From assembly GCA_944376785.1 (NCBI GenBank), contig CALWDV010000002.1, positions 1-30,400 of the forward strand: a stretch of 30,400 nucleotides of DNA. Reading direction: 5' to 3'. Within the stretch, counting starts at the first letter, position 1. Each line of letters opens with the position of its first letter. Both the position numbers and the translations under genes were made by a program. Shown here in pieces: positions 23,163 through 30,400 of the stretch. The stretch is from an uncultured Clostridia bacterium (GTDB lineage: Bacteria > Bacillota > Clostridia > Christensenellales > UBA1242). The notes under the pieces were generated by a model, which saw only the letters and a list, made by a program, of their open reading frames with translations, had not been told where the DNA came from and made no database searches.

Positions 23163-23759
23163 TTAAATTATATAACCATCTGGGAAAACCAAATTGCAAA
23201 CGCCTTGTTCTGCTTCACAAAGTGGGCACTTTTCCCATGCTTCTCTGCCCTTACCAACATAACCACATGCTGGGCAATACCACAAAGTTTCAACTTTCTT
23301 TTTATACATTGTTCCTTTTGAAAATTGATTATAAAGTTCTAAAAAAACATCTTTGTGTCTAATTTCAACATCCATAATGTTTTTAAATAATTCTGCAATT
23401 TCCATAAAACCTTCTTCTTTTGCAGTTTCAATAAATTCTGCATAAAGATCTGCTTCAATTTGTTCATCTTCGGCAAGAAGTTTTAAATTGTTTGCCATTT
23501 CCCATTTTTCTTTAAAAGGATATCCTGCACAAATATCAATGTTATCAACTTGTTTTAGTTCGGCATCTTGAATAAATGTGTAAAGCATTCTTGCATGATT
23601 AAATTCCTGATAAACAATTTTATCAATAACTTGTGCAATAGCTTCATAACCATTATATCTAAACCCATACTCAACAAATTCATAACGTGTTCGTGCCTGA
23701 CATTCACCGGCATATGCTCTTGCTAAATTTAAAAAAGTTTTACTATCTTTAAGTTTCAT
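23163..23759 (-). CDS. rbr: Rubrerythrin
   Basis: A non-haem di-iron peroxidase that protects anaerobes from hydrogen peroxide. The N-terminal ferritin-like four-helix domain carries the iron ligands in 'AGECQARTRYEF' and in 'EFNHARML', then the second pair in 'LAEDEQIEADLY' and 'DVEIRHKDVF'. A C-terminal rubredoxin knuckle with Cys pairs 'CPAC' and 'CPLC' follows (about 161-181). 198 aa, full length. AGGAGG lies four bases before the ATG, one of the strongest sites in the window. Single-gene unit. Consistent with a strict anaerobe, as is the class III reductase at the right edge. Confidence 0.95.
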   Translation of the reverse strand: MKLKDSKTFLNLARAYAGECQARTRYEFVEYGFRYNGYEAIAQVIDKIVYQEFNHARMLYTFIQDAELKQVDNIDICAGYPFKEKWEMANNLKLLAEDEQIEADLYAEFIETAKEEGFMEIAELFKNIMDVEIRHKDVFLELYNQFSKGTMYKKKVETLWYCPACGYVGKGREAWEKCPLCEAEQGVCNLVFPDGYII

Positions 23760-23930
23760 ATTTCCTCCTAATTGTTTTTTAGTATTATGAGAAAAAATTT
23801 ATTTTTTATGTAAAATTAATAAAAATGGAAAAACTAACCAATAATAACAAAAAATGCCATTAAATTTTCTTTTTAAAATGTTAAATTTATGATACCTTAA
23901 TAATATAAAAGGGAAAAAAGGAGTGGAACA

Positions 23931-24845
23931 ATGAATAAAAAAATTATAACTTTGGCAGTTGCTGGGGCAATGTGTGTTCCAATGGCATTTGCGTTAACAG
24001 GTTGTAACAATAACAAAAACAACATAAACATTAATGCAAAAGATGTTTATGCATTAAGTGCAGTTTCTGGTGCAACCTACTTAAAAGAAATGGAACAAAA
24101 TTCACAACAAATTTCTAAACTAAACGCAACTAGCAGACCAACTCATTTCACTGAAACCGACACAAACAATTTAAGTAACGGTCTTAAAATGTTTAACCAA
24201 GTGTTACTTGATGATTCATTAACTCAAACAACAATTAAAACACCTGAAACAGATGAATACTATGGAACATATAACTTTGTTATGAAAATGTCTGTTCCTA
24301 ATGCAAATGGCTCGGTTGATGAATTTAAAATGTATTATAACGAAAAAGAAACAAAAACCGAACGTGAAATTGAAGATGCAACCGAAGAAGTTGAAGTTTC
24401 ATCTAAACTTGAAGGAATTATGGTTGTTGACGGAACAATTTTTGATGTTATTGGCGAACGCGAATTTGAACAAGAAGGAAACGAAAGCGAATCTTCCATT
24501 GAATTCACAACAAAAAGCAAAACTAATCCATTAAACTACATTAAAATTTCACAAGAAGTTGAAAATAACGAAGTGGAATTTGAATATGAAATTTTTGAAA
24601 ATGGAATTAAAATTTCTGAAAGTGAATTTGAAGTGGAACAAAAAAACAACCACACCGAAGTTGAACTTGAATTTAAAAATAATAACCAAAACAAAATAAC
24701 ATATAAAATGTTTAAAGGTAACAATTCAAATGAGTTTGTGGTTAATTATAAAAATGGAACCATTACCGACACAATCACAATTAAAATTTTAGAAAACGGA
24801 TATGAATTTGTTTATTCAAATGGATTCACCGAAATTGTTAAATAA
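23931..24845 (+). CDS. Lipoprotein of unknown function
   Basis: A secreted lipoprotein: signal peptide 'MNKKIITLAVAGAMCVPMAF' and lipobox ALTGC, with the lipidated Cys at about residue 25. The mature part has an Asn-rich linker, then a beta-rich region with alternating Glu and hydrophobic residues from about 100 to 304, resembling a repeated beta-sheet sandwich. I recognise no family. Start: ATG with AAAGGAG seven bases upstream. Single-gene unit between rubrerythrin and the FkbM gene. The many Glu residues may bind cations, but that is only a remark on composition. Confidence 0.85.
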   Translation: MNKKIITLAVAGAMCVPMAFALTGCNNNKNNININAKDVYALSAVSGATYLKEMEQNSQQISKLNATSRPTHFTETDTNNLSNGLKMFNQVLLDDSLTQTTIKTPETDEYYGTYNFVMKMSVPNANGSVDEFKMYYNEKETKTEREIEDATEEVEVSSKLEGIMVVDGTIFDVIGEREFEQEGNESESSIEFTTKSKTNPLNYIKISQEVENNEVEFEYEIFENGIKISESEFEVEQKNNHTEVELEFKNNNQNKITYKMFKGNNSNEFVVNYKNGTITDTITIKILENGYEFVYSNGFTEIVK

Positions 24846-24849
24846 AAAT

Positions 24850-24912
24850 AGACAAATAAAAAAATAAAAAATAAAAAATAAAAAAGCAAATGAATGTCAT
24901 TTGCTTTTTTTA
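24850..24912. terminator. Terminator of the lipoprotein and FkbM genes, with A-rich lead-in
   Basis: Stem GCAAATGA / TCATTTGC around ATG (24886-24904), flanked by A and T runs. The hairpin is preceded by a periodic ATAAAAA-type tract (about 24855-24885). Confidence 0.87.
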
Positions 24913-25845
24913 TTTGGGAATTGCTAACAAAACAATTTCTGTTGGAAAAACACAGCCACCAAAATATCTTAAAAACAAATTATAATTTTTGTTATAACTA
25001 ATAATTTGTTTTGGTATTTCAAATAAGTCAACATTGTTATGATACACCGAAATTAAAAGTTTTGGGCAGTTAGTTTTAATATGATTTTTCATTCCTTCAA
25101 GTGCTTGTTTTTCGCCACCTTCAATATCCATTTTAACCATGGTGATTTTTTCATTTATATCATCATCTAAACAAACTGCTAAAACATTTGAATCATTTCC
25201 TTCAACTGCTCTATTAGCAGAAGAAGAAACAGAATTTTCATTAAAACAAAGTTTGCAATTTTTATTAAAAACTGCCCTGTTTCTAATTTCAATATTTTCA
25301 AAATTTAAAAAACTGTTTTGCATTAAAGCGCAATTATTGTTAGTTATTTCATAACAATATATTTTAGTGTAACAATTTTTCCCGTAAGAGTTAATAAAAT
25401 CTAATGTGCTATCACCTGTGTAAGCACCAACATCAACAAAAACTTCATTTTCACACTTTGGAATTAAATTCAAATCAAAATAATGTGAAAATGCATATTC
25501 AGTTGTTTTTTTCAAATTTTCAAAATCAAAATTATAATAGTTATTTGTTATTGCATATAGCAATGCTTTTGAACGATAATCTTTTAAGTTTTCATAAAGC
25601 CAAACATAATCATTTAAATTGTTTTTAAAAACTTTTGCTTTTTCCTTTAAAAAGCCATAATTTTTTTCTTCTAAATTTAATTCTCCCCAATAAGAAAATT
25701 GATTAAAAAAAATTTCAATATTTTTTTGTGTTTGAACTGGAATAGCATTAAACTTTTCCACCATATAATCAAATATTGATTGTTCATCTTTGCTTTTTAT
25801 TTCATCAATTAAATCATAAAATTTTTTATCAATAACATTATTCAT
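24910..25845 (-). CDS. FkbM-family methyltransferase
   Basis: Predicted SAM-dependent O-methyltransferase. The SAM-binding motif 'VFVDVGAYTGDST' lies near residue 134 and the FkbM hallmark 'MVKMDIEGGEKQALEGM' near 236. An N-terminal region of about 120 residues is helical and not recognised. In other bacteria such genes modify sugars or natural products and often sit in surface-polysaccharide loci; here no glycosyltransferase is adjacent, so the substrate is unknown. AGGAG lies six bases before the ATG. 311 aa. Single-gene unit. Confidence 0.88.
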   Translation of the reverse strand: MNNVIDKKFYDLIDEIKSKDEQSIFDYMVEKFNAIPVQTQKNIEIFFNQFSYWGELNLEEKNYGFLKEKAKVFKNNLNDYVWLYENLKDYRSKALLYAITNNYYNFDFENLKKTTEYAFSHYFDLNLIPKCENEVFVDVGAYTGDSTLDFINSYGKNCYTKIYCYEITNNNCALMQNSFLNFENIEIRNRAVFNKNCKLCFNENSVSSSANRAVEGNDSNVLAVCLDDDINEKITMVKMDIEGGEKQALEGMKNHIKTNCPKLLISVYHNNVDLFEIPKQIISYNKNYNLFLRYFGGCVFPTEIVLLAIPK

Positions 25846-25890
25846 ATTAATCTCCTAAAATTATTATATTTATAAAATGTTTTAATTGTG

Positions 25891-25927
25891 AAAAAAGTGA
25901 AATTATTTCCACTTTTTTATTTTTTTT
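25891..25927 (+). terminator. Orphan terminator-like hairpin
   Basis: AAAAAAGTG / CACTTTTTT with an inner AAA/TTT extension, followed by a T-rich run. It lies upstream of the leftward FkbM gene and has no rightward gene before it. Confidence 0.5.
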
Positions 25928-25994
25928 AAATGCTTTTTACTTTACCTTTATTTTTTGATAAATTAAAAAATATTAAAAACAATCAATAAACTAT

Positions 25995-26020
25995 AAAACG
26001 AAAATTATTTCGTTTTTTTT
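25995..26020 (+). terminator. Second orphan terminator-like hairpin
   Basis: AAAACGAAA / TTTCGTTTT around ATTA, followed by further Ts. It stands about 75 bases before the ABC operon start, again with no gene to serve on the plus strand. Confidence 0.5.
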
Positions 26021-26063
26021 ATTTTAAACATTATTTTTTTTAGTTTTTTATTTATGCCCTATA

Positions 26064-26072
26064 TGTTATAAT
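26064..26072 (+). promoter_or_regulatory. Extended -10 promoter of the ABC operon
   Basis: TGTTATAAT, an extended -10 (TGn plus TATAAT at 26067-26072), with only a T-rich -35. It lies about 24 bases before the GTG start. Confidence 0.6.
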
Positions 26073-26095
26073 TAACTAATGCGAGGAATTATAAT

Positions 26096-27010
26096 GTGGA
26101 AAATGTAATAGAAATAAAAAATTTAAAAAAATATTTTGGAACTGTGAAAGCCGTTGACGACATTTCATTAAATGTTAAAAAAGGTCAATTATTTGCATTT
26201 TTAGGATTAAATGGTGCTGGTAAAAGCACAACAATAAATATTTTAGTTGGAATTTTAGAAAAAGATTCTGGCGAATGTTTAATTAACAATAAATCAATTG
26301 AAAATATAAACGCAATTTTGCCAGAAATTGGAATTGTTTTTCAATCTTCAATTTTAGATAAAAATCTTTCAGTTTATGAAAATTTAAAATACAGAGCAAT
26401 GATGTACGATTTAACAAATGAACAATTTGAAAAGAATTTAACTTTTTTTGTTGAAAATTTGGAAATGAAAGATATATTAACCAAACCACTAGATAAATTA
26501 AGTGGTGGTCAAAAAAGAAAAGTTGACATTGCTCGTGCTTTAATTCATAAACCCAGTATTTTAATTTTAGATGAACCAACCACAGGTTTAGACCCAAAAA
26601 CTAGAAGTTTAGTTTGGCAACTTGTTAATAATTTAAGAAAAAAAGAAAATCTTTCAGTTTTATTAACAACACACTATATGGAAGAAGCTGTTGAATCTGA
26701 CTTTGTTGTTATTATGGATAACGGAAAAATTGTTGCCACAGGAACTCCAAACCAATTAAAAAACAAATATGCAAACGATTATGTTAAATTGTTTAACTAC
26801 GACAAAAAAATTCTTAAAATTCTAGAAAAAGAAAAAATCACTTTTCAAAAAAATAAAGAATTTTTACTAATAGAATTTAAAAACACTATGCTTGCCAAAA
26901 ATTTTGTGGTAGAAAACAAACATTTAATTTTTGATTTAGAAATTTTAAAAGGTAAAATGGATGATGTGTTTTTAAATGTGACTGGAAAAAATTTAAAGGA
27001 GAACTTATGA
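26096..27010 (+). CDS. ABC transporter ATP-binding protein (ABC-2 / DrrA type)
   Basis: The ATPase of a two-gene exporter. Walker A 'GLNGAGKST' (37-45), signature 'LSGGQ' (135-139), Walker B 'ILILDEP' (155-161), D-loop 'GLDP', and H-loop His193 are all intact. About 90 residues of C-terminal extension follow, as in the multidrug/lipid DrrA-NodI branch. Start: GTG 26096 with GAGG upstream; an ATG one frame over (26094) leads to an immediate stop. It ends with TGA in an ATGA overlap with the permease, so the two are translationally coupled. The cargo is unknown. Confidence 0.92.
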   Translation: MENVIEIKNLKKYFGTVKAVDDISLNVKKGQLFAFLGLNGAGKSTTINILVGILEKDSGECLINNKSIENINAILPEIGIVFQSSILDKNLSVYENLKYRAMMYDLTNEQFEKNLTFFVENLEMKDILTKPLDKLSGGQKRKVDIARALIHKPSILILDEPTTGLDPKTRSLVWQLVNNLRKKENLSVLLTTHYMEEAVESDFVVIMDNGKIVATGTPNQLKNKYANDYVKLFNYDKKILKILEKEKITFQKNKEFLLIEFKNTMLAKNFVVENKHLIFDLEILKGKMDDVFLNVTGKNLKENL

Positions 27011-27906
27011 AAAGTGAATTAAAAAAAATGAAATATTTAATTTCAAGAAATATAAAACTATATTTTAAAGACAAGTTTACTTTTTTTGTTTCGTTAATCA
27101 CTCCTTTTATTTTGTTTATTCTATTTGTAACCTTTTTAAAAACAACCTATGAAAACAATTTAGAAGCCATAATTCAAAACTATTCTGTAAATAAAAAAAT
27201 AATTAATGCGTTCACTGGTGGTTGGCTTTTTTCTTCCGTACTATCCACTTCTTGCATAACAGTTGCTTTTTGCTCGGGAATGATGGTTTTAGACAAAATT
27301 ACCAAAGCAAACATCGATTTTTGTGTTTCACCAGTTAAGAATTCAACACTACAAATTAGTTATGTTGTTGCAAACTTAATAACAACTTTAATTGTTTGTT
27401 CAATTTTGTTTTTTATTGGGTTACTTTATTTGACATTTATTGGTTTTTATTTATCGTTTAGTGATATTATTTTAATTGTTTTTAATATGATTTTAACATC
27501 ACTTTTAGGCTGTTTAATAGCCAACATTATTTGGACATTTGCTAGTTCACAAGGTGTTGTTAGCAGTGTTTGCACACTAATTTCTGCCATGTATGGATTT
27601 ATTTGTGGTGCATATATGCCTATTAACACAATGGGTGAAACAATAAAAAATGTTACAGTATTTTTCCCTGGAACTTATGCCACCCTTTTGTTTAGAAAAG
27701 GATTTTTAAATGGAACTTTAAATGAAATGGGAAAAACTTTACCAAATGAAATGGTTGAAGAAATTGCTAAAAGTTTTGATTGTAGTTTTAAATTTTTTGG
27801 TAATTCAGTTTCAACTGCCACAATGTTTTTAGTTTTAATTGGCTCAATAACAATATTTTTCATCATTTTATTTTTGGTTTCTAAACTTAAAAGAAAGAGC
27901 AAATAA
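27007..27906 (+). CDS. ABC-2 type permease
   Basis: The membrane partner of the preceding ATPase. The 299-residue protein has about six hydrophobic segments: near 22-40, 68-92, 115-138, 144-170, 178-198 and 270-292. The family's 'SSVCTLISAMYGFICGAYMPI..MGE' segment lies before the last extracytoplasmic loop, and a large loop follows. The ATG overlaps the ATPase stop codon (ATGA), with AAGGAG six bases upstream. Together they form one exporter; drug, lipid or polysaccharide export are all possible. A terminator follows directly. Confidence 0.92.
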   Translation: MKSELKKMKYLISRNIKLYFKDKFTFFVSLITPFILFILFVTFLKTTYENNLEAIIQNYSVNKKIINAFTGGWLFSSVLSTSCITVAFCSGMMVLDKITKANIDFCVSPVKNSTLQISYVVANLITTLIVCSILFFIGLLYLTFIGFYLSFSDIILIVFNMILTSLLGCLIANIIWTFASSQGVVSSVCTLISAMYGFICGAYMPINTMGETIKNVTVFFPGTYATLLFRKGFLNGTLNEMGKTLPNEMVEEIAKSFDCSFKFFGNSVSTATMFLVLIGSITIFFIILFLVSKLKRKSK

Positions 27907-27933
27907 AAGCAAGGCAAATTGCCTTGTTTTTTT
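27907..27933 (+). terminator. Terminator of the ABC operon
   Basis: CAAGGC / GCCTTG around AAATT, followed by seven Ts. Confidence 0.88.
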
Positions 27934-27993
27934 ATTGTTAATTAAATTGCAAATCTTAACATATTTTGATAATATTAAAAAAAAAGGTGTTTT

Positions 27994-28764
27994 ATGTTAT
28001 TAGCCAGATTTTTTGAGTATAAACCAGAAGGAAATTTTACCTATTTTTCAATAGAACATATTTGTTTTATTATTTTTGGTATTTTGTTTGCAATTCTTGT
28101 GGGTATTTTTGTTAAAAATTTAAAAGAAGAAAAAATTAAAACAATTTTAAAAATTTTAGCAATACTAATGCCATTTTACGATATTGTGTATTGGACTTGG
28201 GAAAAAATTGTAACCAACACTTTTGATTTTAAAACATCATTACCTCTTTATTTTTGTTCATTAGTTTATTTGGTTTTGCCTTTTGCTGCATTTTCAAAAA
28301 ACGAAAAAGTGCAACAATCAAGTTTAGCATATTTGGCAACCATGAATTTAATTGCTGGTCTTATGGGACTAATTTTTAACACACACTTAAATGAATATCC
28401 AATGCTAAGTTTTGTTGCATTAAGAAGTATGTTTTATCACATATCAATGATAACCATTTCTTCCATAATTTGGTTTAGTAAAATATATAAACCCAACATT
28501 TGGCACACAATAACATTTTTTATTCCAGCATTAATATTGTTTATTCCTGCTTGTATTGTTAATTTTTCACTTAATGCCGACTATATGTTTTTAAATGGTG
28601 GTGCAGGAACACCATTTGAAAAAATTTCAAGTTTAATGCCAAAACCTATTTATATAATTGTTTTAATGGTTTCAATTGTAATTTTAATTAATTTAATATT
28701 TTACATACCAACAATTATAAAATTTTTTAAAGAAAAGAAAAATAATAAAATAAAAAAAGTATAA
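27994..28764 (+). CDS. YwaF-like (TIGR02206-type) membrane protein
   Basis: A 256-residue protein with about seven hydrophobic segments and a Lys-rich tail. The pattern 'LPLYFCSLVYLVLPF' in the third segment, a His in the middle segment ('MFYHISMI'), and 'NADYMFLNGGAG' before the last helix resemble the YwaF/TIGR02206 family of integral membrane proteins, whose function is not established. AAGGTG precedes the ATG by four bases. It follows the exporter's terminator by 60 bases, so it is probably a separate unit. Confidence 0.75.
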   Translation: MLLARFFEYKPEGNFTYFSIEHICFIIFGILFAILVGIFVKNLKEEKIKTILKILAILMPFYDIVYWTWEKIVTNTFDFKTSLPLYFCSLVYLVLPFAAFSKNEKVQQSSLAYLATMNLIAGLMGLIFNTHLNEYPMLSFVALRSMFYHISMITISSIIWFSKIYKPNIWHTITFFIPALILFIPACIVNFSLNADYMFLNGGAGTPFEKISSLMPKPIYIIVLMVSIVILINLIFYIPTIIKFFKEKKNNKIKKV

Positions 28765-28832
28765 TAATGTATTAACATAAAAATTTAAACACTTAATAAT
28801 TTTAAAAAAACATTTTTAATTAATAATAAAAC

Positions 28833-28861
28833 AAAAAATCCCTTTTAAAAGGGATTTTTTT
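28833..28861. terminator. Bidirectional terminator YwaF-like gene / tRNA-Thr
   Basis: AAAAAATCCC / GGGATTTTTT with a self-pairing TTTTAAAA centre. It sits two bases from the tRNA-Thr CCA end. Confidence 0.88.
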
Positions 28862-28863
28862 AT

Positions 28864-28939
28864 TGGAGCTGATGACGGGACTTGAACCCGTGGCCTCCGC
28901 CTTACCAAGGCGGTGCGCTACCGACTGTGCCACATCAGC
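28864..28939 (-). tRNA. tRNA-Thr (GGT)
   Basis: A 76-nt tRNA with encoded CCA. The acceptor GCTGATG pairs with CATCAGC and the discriminator is T. The anticodon stem CCGCC/GGCGG holds loop TTGGTAA, anticodon GGT. The T-arm is CGGG/CCCG around TTCAAGT. Single-gene unit. Confidence 0.95.
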
Positions 28940-28984
28940 ATAAATATTTTTAAAATTTGCACATTTTTTGAAATTTGCTTTATA

Positions 28985-29013
28985 AATATATCATAATTTA
29001 ATTATGTTATCAA
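28985..29013 (-). promoter_or_regulatory. Promoter of tRNA-Thr with palindromic spacer
   Basis: On the minus strand, -35 TTGATA (29008-29013), 17-base spacer, -10 TATATT (28985-28990). The spacer holds a 15-base palindrome CATAATTTAATTATG (28992-29006). Confidence 0.82.
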
Positions 29014-29227
29014 GTTTTTTATAACATAAATAAAACAACATTTTTAATTTTATTTGTTTATTTTATTCTATTTAACAAAAAATTAAGCATTTAAAACATA
29101 AATTGCTTGTTTTTTTTAAAAAAATAATTAGTTATAAAACTATACATAATTTTTAAATCAAGCAAAATTCACATACAATTGTTAGTTTTATTTCAATATT
29201 TAAAAAGTTTGTAAAATCATACAAAAA
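29014..29227. other. AT-rich non-coding stretch
   Basis: This is the middle of the 380-base gap between tRNA-Thr and nrdD. I see no open frame with a ribosome site. A rightward terminator-like hairpin (AAGCA / TGCTT plus eight Ts, 29085-29117) and an imperfect stem near 29132-29147 are the only structures. Confidence 0.5.
29085..29117 (+). terminator. Orphan terminator-like hairpin upstream of nrdD
   Basis: A short stem AAGCA / TGCTT with partial inner pairing (TTA/TAA), followed by G and eight Ts. There is no plus-strand gene before it. Confidence 0.4.
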
Positions 29228-29275
29228 AAACAATATATTGTGTTTTTGAATTGACATTAACACTATATATGTTTA
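29228..29275 (+). promoter_or_regulatory. Two tandem NrdR boxes
   Basis: Box 1 (29228-29243) reads AAACAATATATTGTGT and matches the known consensus ACACWATATATNGTGT at all but one position. Box 2 (29260-29275) starts ACACTATATAT, matching the left 11 positions exactly with a weaker right half. The box starts are 32 bp apart, about three helical turns, as usual for paired NrdR sites. Box 1 lies just upstream of the -35 and box 2 lies in the promoter spacer. Confidence 0.85.
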
Positions 29276-29279
29276 AAAT
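29251..29279 (+). promoter_or_regulatory. Promoter of nrdD
   Basis: Perfect -35 TTGACA (29251-29256), 17-base spacer, -10 TAAAAT (29274-29279). The predicted leader is about 35 bases. NrdR bound to the two boxes would block RNA polymerase. Confidence 0.85.
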
Positions 29280-29319
29280 CACTTTTGAAAATACTTAGCA
29301 CACGGAGGAAAAAATAGTT

Positions 29320-30400
29320 ATGCAAGTTGTTAAAAGAAATGGCCAAATTGTTGATTATGACATGTCAAAAATTAAAATTGCTATTGGAAAAGCAAACAAT
29401 GAAGTGTCAAAAAAAGAACAAGCCACAGAAAAAGAAATTAAAGAAATTTTAAACTACATTGAAGGTTTAAACAAAAAAAGATTGCTAGTTGAAGATATTC
29501 AAGACATTATTGAAGAAAAATTAATGTCTTTTGGTCATTATGAACTTGCAAAAAAATATATTATTTATCGTTACACACGTGAATTGGTTAGAAAAGCAAA
29601 CACAACCGACCAATCAATTAAAGAATTAATTGATGGTGAAAGTGAATATTGGAACACAGAAAATTCTAACAAAAACGCTAAAATTGTAACCACTCAAAGA
29701 GATTATTTAGCAGGAATAACCAGCACCGACATAACCAGAAGATTTTTACTTCCTGAGGATGTTGTTAAAGCTCATGATGAAGGAATAATTCATTTCCATG
29801 ATGCCGACTATTTTGCACAAAATGCTCTTCATAACTGCGACTTAATTAACCTTGAAGATATGTTGCAAAATGGAACCAACATTAATGGTGTTATGATTGA
29901 AAAACCACATAAATTCTTAACAGCAATGACCATTGCAACACAAATTATAACAGCCGTAACTTCTAGCCAATATGGTGGAGCAACCGTAACAATGACTCAC
30001 CTTGCACCTTTTGTTAGAGATAGCTACAACAAATATTTAGAAAAATACAGAACCAGAGGACTATCTGAGGAACAATGTGTTAAATTTGCAAAAGAAGATG
30101 TTGCAAAAGAAGTTAAAGATGGTGTTCAAACCTTCCAATATCAAGTTAATTCAATGACAACCACTAATGGACAATCTCCTTTTTTAAGTGTTTGTTTGTA
30201 TTTGGGTGAAACAGAAGAATACAAAGAAGAATTAGCCATGATTATTGAAGAAATTCTTCATCAAAGAATTTTGGGTATGAAAAATGAAAAAGGTGTTTAC
30301 ATCACCCCTGCTTTCCCAAAACTTTTGTATGTTTTAGAAGAAGATAACATTCACGAAAACAGTAAATATTGGTATTTAACAAAACTTGCAGCTGAATGCA
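29320..30400 (+). CDS. nrdD: Anaerobic ribonucleoside-triphosphate reductase (class III), N-terminal part
   Basis: A glycyl-radical enzyme that makes deoxyribonucleotides without oxygen. 360 codons are visible and the gene runs off the right edge. The first 90 residues form an ATP-cone ('VVKRNGQIVDYDMSKIKIAI', 'YELAKKYIIYRYTRELVR'), the allosteric site. The catalytic barrel follows with 'GIIHFHDADYF', 'LHNCDLINLEDML', 'QYGGATVTMTHLAPF' and 'FQYQVNSMTTTNGQSPF'. The C-terminal Gly-radical loop, zinc site and the activase nrdG would lie beyond the edge. The ATG at 29320 has GGAGG 11 bases upstream, rather far. NrdR boxes cover its promoter. Confidence 0.97.
   Translation, partial: MQVVKRNGQIVDYDMSKIKIAIGKANNEVSKKEQATEKEIKEILNYIEGLNKKRLLVEDIQDIIEEKLMSFGHYELAKKYIIYRYTRELVRKANTTDQSIKELIDGESEYWNTENSNKNAKIVTTQRDYLAGITSTDITRRFLLPEDVVKAHDEGIIHFHDADYFAQNALHNCDLINLEDMLQNGTNINGVMIEKPHKFLTAMTIATQIITAVTSSQYGGATVTMTHLAPFVRDSYNKYLEKYRTRGLSEEQCVKFAKEDVAKEVKDGVQTFQYQVNSMTTTNGQSPFLSVCLYLGETEEYKEELAMIIEEILHQRILGMKNEKGVYITPAFPKLLYVLEEDNIHENSKYWYLTKLAAEC

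Overview
The window is strongly AT-rich chromosomal DNA with the gene set of an anaerobic, low-GC Gram-positive bacterium (Bacillota, probably an uncultured clostridial lineage). The signs are a type II thymidine kinase, Mini-RNase III, a SigH-type sigma factor, a YqeY protein, B. subtilis-like tRNAs with encoded CCA, strong AGGAGG-type ribosome sites, rubrerythrin and a class III (oxygen-sensitive) ribonucleotide reductase. TGG encodes Trp, and TGA ends two genes (recR and the ABC ATPase), so the code is standard; TAA is by far the commonest stop. I saw no transposase, phage gene or CRISPR array. I cannot name the genus.

Layout. 1-1520: tail of an alpha/beta hydrolase, tdk, a three-tRNA operon (Met-Glu-fMet) with a near-perfect promoter, and a 49-residue zinc-ribbon protein. 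1630-1970: tRNA-Ser(GGA) followed by a duplicated copy of its 3' end, enclosing about 140 bp of GC-richer, tRNA-like debris; this is the clearest trace of a past insertion. 1971-3782: three unrecognised genes, one a 58-residue peptide with 12 cysteines. 3799-8179: GtrA-like membrane protein, 23S rRNA m5U methyltransferase, stand-alone PP2C-like phosphatase, and a yqeY/ketopantoate-reductase-like pair. 8366-12783: operon of a condensation-fold acyltransferase, a DUF6320-like zinc-ribbon membrane protein, oligoendopeptidase F and dTMP kinase. 12987-16340: guanylate-kinase-like protein with a ParB/sulfiredoxin-like C-terminal domain, an RsgI-middle-domain membrane protein, and a leucine-rich-repeat surface protein. 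16541-17854: enolase.

17913-23101: a compact operon, mrnC-rlmB-sigH-dnaX-ybaB-recR-nucleoside hydrolase, transcribed leftward from one visible promoter. It links RNA processing, a transition-state sigma factor and DNA replication/repair, with stops and starts one base apart at several junctions. 23163-28764: rubrerythrin, a lipoprotein, an FkbM-type methyltransferase, a two-gene ABC-2 exporter and a YwaF-like membrane protein. 28864-30400: tRNA-Thr(GGT), then a 380-bp non-coding stretch that carries two tandem NrdR boxes over the promoter of nrdD, which runs off the right edge.

Most genes are ordinary housekeeping genes, separated by clear intrinsic terminators, many shared by convergent neighbours. 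The items most worth a second look are the tRNA-Ser scar, the kinase/ParB-like fusion, the truncated RsgI-like protein beside the LRR protein, the Cys-rich peptide, and hairpins with U-tracts that have no assigned gene.
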